Shown: positions 11,901-22,200 of the stretch, in pieces
Layout: each line of letters opens with the position of its first letter
Numbering within the stretch: position 1 is the first letter of the stretch
NCBI GenBank assembly: GCA_017654935.2
Contig: CM065699.1
Location: 49,638,372-49,702,371 of the forward strand
DNA from: Phymorhynchus buccinoides
Taxonomy: Eukaryota > Mollusca > Gastropoda > Neogastropoda > Raphitomidae
Length of the DNA: 64,000 nt
Direction of reading: 5' to 3'
Translations under genes and position numbers: made by a program
Notes under the pieces: model-generated
Databases searched by the model: none
Told to the model about the DNA's origin: nothing
What the model saw: the letters and a program-made list of their open reading frames with translations, nothing else

Positions 11901-14900
11901 TAGGGAAAGTGTGGGTTCTTTTTCCAGTTTTCCCTTGCTATAGTAGGGAAAGTGTGGGTTCTTTTTCCAGTTTTCCATTGCTATAGTAGGGAAAGTGCGG
12001 GTTCTTTTTCCAGTTTTCCATTGCTATAGTAGGGAAAGTGCGGTTTCTTTTTCCAGTTTTCCCTTGCTATAGTAGAGAAAGTGCGGGTTCTTTTTCCAGT
12101 TTTCTCTTGCTATAGTAGGGAAAGTGCGGGTTCTTTTTCCAGTTTTCCCTTGCTATAGTAGGGACAGTGTGGGTTCTTTTTCCAGTTTTCCCTTGCTATA
12201 GTAGGGAAAGTGCGGGTTCTTTTTCCAGTTTTCCCTTGCTATAGTAGGGAAAGTGCGGGTTCTTTTTTTCTTCCCTCTCCATTGTGACAACGATAAGACA
12301 TTAACCCTTTCACCGCCAATGTCTCATTTTAGCACCACAATGGTGTTAGTCTTTTACACCCACGTCACTAAAGCGCATCAAATCAGGGCCTGTTATCCAT
12401 AGACCCTATTTTTTTAAACGTTGGGATGTAAGGATAGGCCTAATGTTATATATGTCACAGGAATTTGCAATATTGCAGATTTTTTTAATTATCTAGCCAG
12501 TTAAGTTTAATGGTATTTTTGTGCTGATAAATGGCTGGTGGCGAAAGGGGTTTTAAAGTGTGAATGATGAAAGTATTATAATGATTTGATAGGATGTCAA
12601 ATGTCTTCATGATATGATGATCAGATTCACGCTCAGGCCATGGGCTTTTGATCCATTCGTATTAACCCCCTGACTGCCACCAACATATTACATGCTGTGA
12701 AGAGGAATAACCCTGATATGCTGGTCTAACAGTCAAGAGAGTTATATCCCCAAACCATTTTGCCAGATTGTCTCTATCAGTTGTCTTTTTTATGGCATGA
12801 TTAGAGATGTTCAAGTGTCTGTGATATACGAGTTTTTAAAGGAAGTGAACATTTTCTATAAGATTTAGTTTTATCGTTTTTTAGAAATGTGTTGGTGGTT
12901 TAACGTGGGAGAACTGTTCTATTTTGTGCTTTGAAACCCAGTGAATAGCTCTGATATCACCGTTGATGGTGGAAAGGGGCTTGTCTCTTTTAACTGTCTA
13001 TCTTATCGATTTGCGCAATGATTTTTTCTTTAATTTTCTCTGGCAGTCAAGGGGTTATACTTGAAGGCTTGTTCTCATAGACTTCACACTGTCTAGCCCA
13101 GTTACTCATGGTGTTTGTGTGTCTCGGGTGATACATTGTTGATGACTAGTGAATTAGTAATGGAAGGGTTTGTTTTTCTTCTGAAAACGAACACACTCTT
13201 AGCAATACAACCAGCATTGACGAGGGTGCATGTTGATTTCAGATCCTGAACGCGGCCAGGAAGCACTTTGGCAACGGGGGCGACCAGAGAATTCGCTACA
13301 CCCTACCCCCCATCGTGTTCGCTGCCTACAGGCTGGCCTTTAGATACTGCCAGCTCAAAGAAGAGGTAAGGACTCTTGTGTTGGTAGGGCAGGTGTCTGT
13401 GTGTGACTATCTACACCCTACCCCCCATCGTGTTCGCTGCCTACAGGCTGGCCTTTAGATACTGCCAGCTCAAAGAAGAGGTAAGGACTTGTGTTGGTAG
13501 GGCAGGTGTCTGTGTGTGATTATCTACACCCTACCCCCCATCGTGTTCGCTGCCTACAGGCTGGCCTTTAGATACTGCCAGCTCAAAGAAGAGGTAAGGA
13601 CTCTTGTGTTGGTAGGGCAGGTGTCTGTGTGTGATTATCTACACCCTACCCCCCATCGTGTTCGCTGCCTACAGGCTGGCCTTTAGATACTGCCAGCTCA
13701 AAGAAGAGGTAAGGACTCTTGTGTTGGTAGGGCAGGTGTCTGTGTGTGATTATCTACACCCTACCCCCCATCGTGTTCGCTGCCTACAGGCTGGCCTTTA
13801 GATACTGCCAGCTCAAAGAAGAGGTAAGGACTCTTGTGTTGGTAGGGCAGGTGTCTGTGTGTGACTATCTACACCCTACCCCCCATCGTGTTCGCTGCCT
13901 ACAGGCTGGCCTTTAGATACTGCCAGCTCAAAGAAGAGGTAAGGACTCTTGTGTTGGTAGGGCAGGTGTCTGTGTGTGACTATCTACACCCTACCCCCCA
14001 TCGTGTTCGCTGCCTACAGGCTGGCCTTTAGATACTGCCAGCTCAAAGAAGAGGTAAGGACTCTTGTGTTGGTAGGGCAGGTGTCTGTGTGTGACTATCT
14101 ACACCCTACCCCCCATCGTGTTCGCTGCCTACAGGCTGGCCTTTAGATACTGCCAGCTCAAAGAAGAGGTAAGGACTCTTGTGTTGGTAGGGCAGGTGTC
14201 TGTGTGTGATTATCTACCCCCTACCCCCCATCGTGTTCGCTGCCTACAGGCTGGCCTTTAGATACTGCCAGCTCAAAGAAGAGGTAAGGACTTGTGTTGG
14301 TAGGGCAGGTGTCTGTGTGTGATTATCTACACCCTACCCCCCATTGTGTTCGCTGCCTACAGGCTGGCCTTTAGATACTGCCAGCTCAAAGAAGAGGTAA
14401 GGACTCTTGTGTTGGTAGGGCAGGTGTCTGTGTGTGATTATCTACACCCTACCCCCCATCGTGTTCGCTGCCTACAGGCTGGCCTTTAGATACTGCCAGC
14501 TCAAAGAAGAGGTAGAGACGCTGCTCTTGTGTTGGTAGGGCAGGTGTCTGTGTGATTTGCACCCCCCCCTCCTTCCCCTCCGTGTCTGTACAACCTAGTG
14601 TCTATGATTTACTGAATGTGAGATAAAGATCGAGTTTGTGTCTATTTGTGTGTTGTGTGTATGTATGCTTGCATACACATGCACGTGTGTGTGTGTGTGT
14701 CACTGTGTCTGTCTGTGTGTGCTGCTATGTGCGTGCATGTGCTGTTGCTGGTTGTGTCATTCTTGCATACTATTTTTGTTGTCTGCTTATTGTTGAACAC
14801 TTGGTTGTGAAGCGCTTCGGGCTCATTTGAGGTAAAGCGCTATATAAATGTAATGTTATTATTATTAACTGAGGTTGAAGTTATCTGCTTAGATGCATAT

Positions 14901-16248
14901 CTTTACCCTGAACCATCTTTACCGGAACTGAGAGTGTGTGTGTGTGTATCACTGTGTGTGTGCGTGCATGCGTGTGTTTGTGTGTGTGTGTGTGAGTGTG
15001 TGTGTGTGTGCATGTGTGTGCGTGCGTGTTTGTGTGTGTGAGCGTGTATGTTTGTGTGCATGTTTGTGTGTGTGCGTGTGTTTGTGTGTGTGCGAGGAAG
15101 AAAGAGAGTGTTGCGTGCAAGCATTTCTAGTGAATTATTATTTGCTTGCCTTTAATTTTCTTGTTCTCGATGTAAAGCGCACTGAGCTCATGTGAGAAAG
15201 AGCGCTAGGTAGATTCACATCATTATTATTATCATTATTACTTCTGTGTGTCTGTGTCTATCTCTGAGTACTGTAATTTTCGGACTATAAGGCGATATTT
15301 TTTTCTCCAATTTCGACCTATGCGCCTAATAAACGAGGGCGTCCTATTAGTGAACAAAATCGTGAGAAGAGAGGCAACGATTGCCGTACTCGGTACAGTC
15401 TACTGTGAGTCACAACATCGAAAGTGGTAACGAGTCACCGATACGACGAATACTCACGTTAAAATGCTTCAAAATCCCTATTATCATCCGAGATACCGTC
15501 CAACAGATGCCATAACCCTTCCTTGGATGTAAAAAGCATCGTTGTAGAGCTTAAAATGCCATAATTCTACCAGTTTTCACGAAGAAAAGTCCAAACATAA
15601 CAACCGGAAGTCGCAAAAACGGAAGTTCGATTATTTGAGAAGGGAGCCAACTCTCGTTTATGACAGCAGTAATGGCGGTCGGTAAGCGTTTACAGGACGT
15701 GTACGGGCTTCAAACTTCGACTTCGTTTTGCGAGGTGTGTATCGTACAGTGCAACCTCCCTTATAAGACCTCCCATTATAAGACTCCCTCCCACATAAGA
15801 CCTACTTCTCTGAGACATTGCCCTCCTTTGTAAGTATTAAAATTACCTCTCTGATAAGACCCCTCCCTTATAAGACCTCATTTTGGATGATTATGGAAGG
15901 TCTTATAAGGGAGGTTCCACTGTATCGCCTTATAAACGATGGCGCCTTTTACTTTAACTCGTCTAGCGCCATGTATTTTTTTTAACGTTCTTGGTTGTCC
16001 GCTGCATCTCAATAGACAAGAGGGGAGTAACTATTTTTCCGAGTGCGCATGCGTTGCTTTAACAGAAGAAACAGTGATATAAGCTCTAAAAGCAGACAAA
16101 CACATGGCAGGGTGCTTGGCAGTGAGTGTCTTTGCATTTGGTGGGAGTGTAGAGTGATGTACTGGGTGAATGTATTCACCCATGGTGCTAGAAGAGTTAA
16201 TTTTTTTCAGATTTTTTCAGTGGTGGGGGGGGGGGGGGGGGGGGGGGG

Positions 16249-16283
<35 letters not shown>

Positions 16284-19200
16284 GGGCGAGAGAGATTAAT
16301 ACATGCATTTTGTATGAACAGTCTCACTTATTTTTAATGTTTATATTCATTGATACTTGTCTTCATGTTGATTATTCTTGGCTTGGTGTTTATCTGTATG
16401 TTAGTGTTTAGGCCTTTGTTCAGCGCTTTGAGCACCCTGCAAAGGGAGTTAAGCGCTCTATAAATAACCATTATTATTATTATTATTATTATTATTTTTC
16501 CTCGCCTTATGCACAGCAGCGCCTAATGATCCAACAAATAGGGTAATCATAAGTTGTGTGTCGCTTCCCCGTCAGGACGACAACTGGGAGAAGAAGTGCG
16601 GGAAGATCTTCCAGTTCTGCCACCAGACCATCGGCGCTCTGATCAAGGCGGAGCAGGCGGAGATTCCGCTGCGCCTCTTCCTCCAGGGGGCGCTGGCCGC
16701 CGGCAAGATCGGCTTTGAGAACTCGGAGACCGTCGCCTACGAGTTCTTCTCGCAGGTGAGACTTTGAGGAAACAGTTCTTCTTTGCCAGGTAATTGTCTT
16801 CTTCTTCGATCGCTCAGACAGTTTCCTGTCAATTATGAGCGCAGATGCGTCATGCTGCCGTTATGCGCCTAACTAAGAAATAGTTAGATTAGGCCCAGCA
16901 AGTCCGACTTCGGCTGGAGGAAATGTTTTTGAAAGTGTTTCGTGAAAAAAGGCAGGAGAATGGACCGGTTAGGCAGAAAGATAGCAGATGACAGTAAGCA
17001 AAGGGAAAAGGCAGAGTCAAAGAGAGTGACAGATGAGATGAAGTTACAAGCACAGAACTTAGACCCCCCCGCCCCCCCCCCCCCCCCCGTATCCCCATGG
17101 GACGGGGGGGGGGGGGGGGGGGGGGCAGTAATATGATGTGCCGTATAGTTTGTAAAATATGGTCGATGTGCCGTGGCTTAAAGTCGGTCAAATACGCTAC
17201 GCTTTGTTGATGCTACACGGGTAAATATGAAGCGCCACATAGTGTGTGAAATACGGTAATATGATGTGCCTTATAGTTTGTAAAATACTTCTGCATTCCC
17301 TGGCCATAACGGGTGAGTATTCATTGGTCTCCCCGCTGCATTCAGCCGACACATTCCGCTTTCTCAGGAGCTCCAAAGAGAAATTTATTCTGACAAATAT
17401 TTTGTGTGTAAGGCAGGAGAATGGACCAATAAGGCAGAAAACTAGTAGATGATTGTAAGAAAAGGAAAAGGCAGAGTCAAAGAGAGTGATAAATTAGTTG
17501 AAGTTGCCAGCACAGAACTTCCAGAAGGTGGGAAAACTATTCGTACTGAAAGATTCCCTGATGTATCCATGGGGGAGCCTTAACTCATTCAAGTCGTTCC
17601 GGCAATATATGTCCGGAATTAATAGATAGCGGTCAATTTTAATGCATTTGCTTCAAGGGATGTAAATCTGTGTGCAGACAATACCTTGGTCACTTCTAAT
17701 CTCGCTTCTCTCTCTTAGACCACAATTGTGCCTCTGAGTTTGCTTTTGTAGTGGTTTGTTGTGGGGAAACCAGTCGGTGTAGAGAGTTTTTCTACATAAA
17801 GTTTATTAAAAAAGAAGTCTGATCTACCACTTCCTTGTGTCTAAACCTGAAGTAAAAACCCTGCAGTCTCCTTTCATTGCTCCTTTTGTTTATGCATGTT
17901 TTGTGTGTGTGTATGGCTGAAGTGATTTGTGTGATTTAAATTTTAATAAAAAAATAATTCGAAATCGTTGCGATGCGAATGAGTCAGATACTGTACCCTT
18001 TTGTTTTCTTCCTCCATTTAGTATCCACAATGAACAATTTGATCTTTTGATACTGTTTGGTCGAGGTCCGAAGGTCGCACACAGAACAAAAAAACCAACC
18101 CTAATCTACTGTGACCCAGCCAGCCAAGACCCGTTCAGCGGAAGCTCGGCATGATGCTGAATCGGCAGGAACTAGAACCCCTAAGCTAATTTTTTGTTGT
18201 TGATCCCCGCAGGCGTTCTCGCTGTATGAAGAGGAGATCAGCGACAGCAAGGCGCAGCTGGCGGCCATCACCCTGATGATCGGCACGCTGGAGCAGATGT
18301 GGGTCTTCGGGGAGGAGAACCACGAACCGCTCAAGACCCACTGCGCGCAGGCAGCCTCCAAGCTGCTCAAGAAGCCGGACCAGTGCCGGGGAGTCTCCGT
18401 CTGCTCGCACCTCTTCTGGTCCGGGAAGACGGGGCCTGACGAAACCGAGGTGTTGTATTGTTTGTGTGTGTGTGTGTGTATTTCACCAGTCTGTCGTATT
18501 TATTTTTTGTAGAGCGCAGATGCATCATGCTGCCCGTTAAACCGAGGTGTTGTATTGTTTGTCTGTGTGTGTGTATTTCACCAGTCTGTCATATTTATTT
18601 TTTGTAGAGCGCAGATGCATCATGCTGCCCGTTAAACCGAGGTGTGCTGATCGTTTGCATGGGTGTGTGTATACTGAATAGCGTTACTTTATGAACTCTT
18701 TGCTGTGTCTCTCTCACTCTCTCTCTTTCTCCCCACCCTCTCTCTCTCTCTCTCTCTCCCACTCTCCCTCAGTCTTTGCCTGTTTGTCTCTCTGTCTGTC
18801 TCTATGTGTATGAGGGGGAGGAGGGGGGGAGTGTAGCGGGGGTGCTTGCTGTCTGCGTGTGCTTGAGTTTTGCGTGAATCAGATATTTTAATATGTGAAC
18901 TGTGATCTTTTATTACATACTGTTTCACTTTGTACGTACCACCACACACACATTTCCATTTTATTGGACGAATAAATATTGTGATTGTGATGTTATCATT
19001 ATGATCTTTATTATTATTAATATTTCCTTGTTGTGAAGAATTATTGTTGTTATGGGATTTTTTTTTCTTTCTTTTAACGCTAAAGGAGAACTGTTACATA
19101 CTTTGTTTACTTATTTATTTGTTTGTGTGGGGGGGGGGGGGGTGCAAACACATGGCAGGGTGTTTGGCAGTGAATGTCTTTGCATTTGGTGGGAGTGTAG

Positions 19201-22200
19201 AGTGATGCATTATGCGGATGTATTCGCCTCATGGTGCTCGAAGAGTTAAGGTGTTGAAGTTCGGATTACATTTTGGTTTTAGTGTACATGGTCTAAATGC
19301 TTGGCGTCTTCCATTAACTCATTCAAGTCGTTCCGGCCCTATATGTCCGGAATTAATAGATAGCTGTCAATTTGATGCATTTGCTTCAAGGGAAGTAAAT
19401 CTGTGTCACTTCTAAACTTGCTTTACTCCCTTAGACCACAATTTTGCCCCTGACTTTGCTTTTGTAGTGGTTCGTTGTGGGGAAACCAATTGGTGTGCCT
19501 GTGGAGAGTTTTTCTATATAAAGACTATATATATAAAAAGTCTGATCTACCATTTCCCTATGTCTAAACATGAAGTAAAAACCAGTAATCTTCCTTCATT
19601 TCTCCTTTTGTTTATGTATGTTTTGTTTGTGTGTATGGCTGGAGTGATTTGTGAGTTTTTTTAATTATTGAAAAATCATTGTGATGCGAATGAGTTAATG
19701 CTTTTGTTTTCTTATCCGAATTATAGTTCTTCACTCCCAGTTTGATATACTGTAATTCTTTGTGACGGTAAATAAGTGAGTACCTGTGTTAAGACAAGGA
19801 AATTGTTAATTAGTGTAAAGTGAATCCGTGTGTGTCTGTAGTCACTCATTGTGATCAGAATCACAAACTCAACTTTGCCTTGGCTTAAGGCTGTGTCAGA
19901 CCAATTGACATAGGCTAGAACACCAAGGCTACATCAAGATGTTGTTATGCTCTGCATAGTTATGCACGGATTGTCTTTCTAGCCATAACAAACTCCTAGC
20001 ATAACATAATCAGTATCCAAAATCCTCCGAAGTCGGAGTGCGGCTGCCTACGTGGCATGGTAATCAAAAATGGTCAGACACGTAATGTTCTCACCCCTAG
20101 CTGGTGCGTTTGTACCATAGTGTTCAAGTGCTTCGGCTGTTGGATGATCCCTGGAGTACGTCAACAACACGAACTCGACTTACCTGAAGAAGGGGATGAA
20201 GATTTAGCTGCTTAAATGAAAAAAATAAAATAAAATAAAGAATTTGGAGTAAAGTGACATCAGCTCTGTGAGTGTGTTATCACTCATTTCAATCCCCCCG
20301 CGGGGATACCGGGGAGTCTTTTGTATAAAAAGGTCCCCCACCTTCTGTGCTTGTAACTTCCTCTAATCCGTCACTCTTTTGACTCTGCCTTTTCCCTTTT
20401 TTTCTTACTGTCATCTACTATCCTTCTGCCTTAGCGGTCCATTCTCCTGCCTGGGCTCATGGGGAAACAATTGTGTGTGATTGACAGATGCGTGATGCGA
20501 AGCGCACGACGGACTGCCTGAAGAAAGGAGTGAAGATCGCCAACCAGTGCATGGACAGCTCCGTGCAGGTCCAGCTCTTTGTGGAGGTCCTCAACCAATA
20601 CATCTACTTCTACGAGAAGTCCTGCGAACAGGTGGCGTCTCGGGGAGGGCAGGGGGGTGGGGGGGGGGGGGGAACAACTGACCACTGACTTTATAATACA
20701 GGGTCCTTGAAACCTTGAATAGTACTGGAAAATTGACATGGCCTTTTCCAGGGCTTGAAAAGTGCTTGGAAAACAGCAAAGGCCCCACGACTCCTGGAAA
20801 AGTCCTGGAATTTTCAAATTTGTCTGACCACGTCCTTAATCTCAATCCATCCAAGTCATAATCTCTCCTCCACAAAAAATAATTGAAGGTTAAAACTAAA
20901 TTCAAATAAAAAAAACCACAAAAAACTTTTAAGGTCATACTGATATCGCGATCATAGCAGACGACATTTGCGCGAGTTGTCTGCCGCTGAAGTTAATTCC
21001 CTTTACCGTACTTCCGTTTTCCAACAAAATGGAGACTGCATTTTCAACGATGTTTGGCTGCCAAAAAAAAAGAATATCAGAGCTGGTTAGCTCCGTCAAC
21101 AGATAGTTCAAAACTGAAAGCTAGCTGCACAGTGTGCAAAAAGAACTTTGACATCACCAGCATGGACGAGAGTGCTGTAAAAAGCCATTGTCAAGGCCAG
21201 AAGCACAAGCAACTCAGGCGGGAACGAAACCAACATTGACCGGTATGCCAGATTGAGTCCTTGAAATTTAGTAAACTGGTCCTGGAAAAGTCCTGGAATT
21301 TTTTGGACACAGATCTGTACGAACCCTGAATTAATAAAGTTTTTAGATTTCATAGGGTTTTTTTCTTTCACCAGGACGAAGAGCTATGCCTCGAAACGTC
21401 GGTGTTTGTCATTGTGTTTTTGTTTTGATCTGGATTTCTTGAACAACAATTTTATTTCTCAGTTTCATAATACAGTGGAACCTCCTTTATAAGACCTTCA
21501 AAAATCATCCAAAATGAGGTCTTATAAGGGAGGTGGTTTTAATACTTTCAAAGAAGGGCAATGTCTCAGAGAAGTAGGTCTTATATGGGAGGGAGTCTTA
21601 TAATGGGAGGTCTTAAAGGGAGGTTCCACTGTAAAGTTTACCGTGATCAATTCTTTCTAGACGGCGCCCGCTTAACTAGGCGAGCGCTGTGAGCCTGACG
21701 CTTACAACCCTTGACGACGGCGAGAATTTGACAACATTGTGACGTCTTTTTTCTCCGTTTGTTGAGCGTGTGTGTGTGTGGAATAAATAATGACGTATGT
21801 ATGTTGATGGCGGCAAGAATTTGACAACATTGTGACTTTTTTTTCTTTTTTGTTTCGTTTGTTGAGCATGTGTGTGTGTGTGGAATAAATGAATAATGAC
21901 GTATGTATGATGGCGAAAGTTTGATTACGACGTTGGACTCTTTAAAAACTTTTTTTTTAATAGAAAATAATGACGTAAATTCGACAGGCAGTTGAGTTTT
22001 GATGTTTTTATTGTGTTTGTTTAACAAGTAATAGCCTGTTTCCATATATCAATAAAAAGGGCAGAACCTGAACTTTACAATACTTACAATCTATTCTAAC
22101 CATACTGACCAACACTCAAAACAATCGCATAAAGCATCGTCAATCTGGAAACCAAATGCCACAGCATATATAAAAAAAAGAAAGTAGCAAAGGACCGCTA

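Noticed and set aside
11314..14556. CRISPR-like direct repeat arrays
   Set aside because: There are no unique spacers, the whole unit is repeated, and the context is animal introns.
21647..22045. 132-codon minus-strand open frame
   Set aside because: It runs through a tandem duplication with poly-T stretches; the repeated text explains its repeated peptide pattern.
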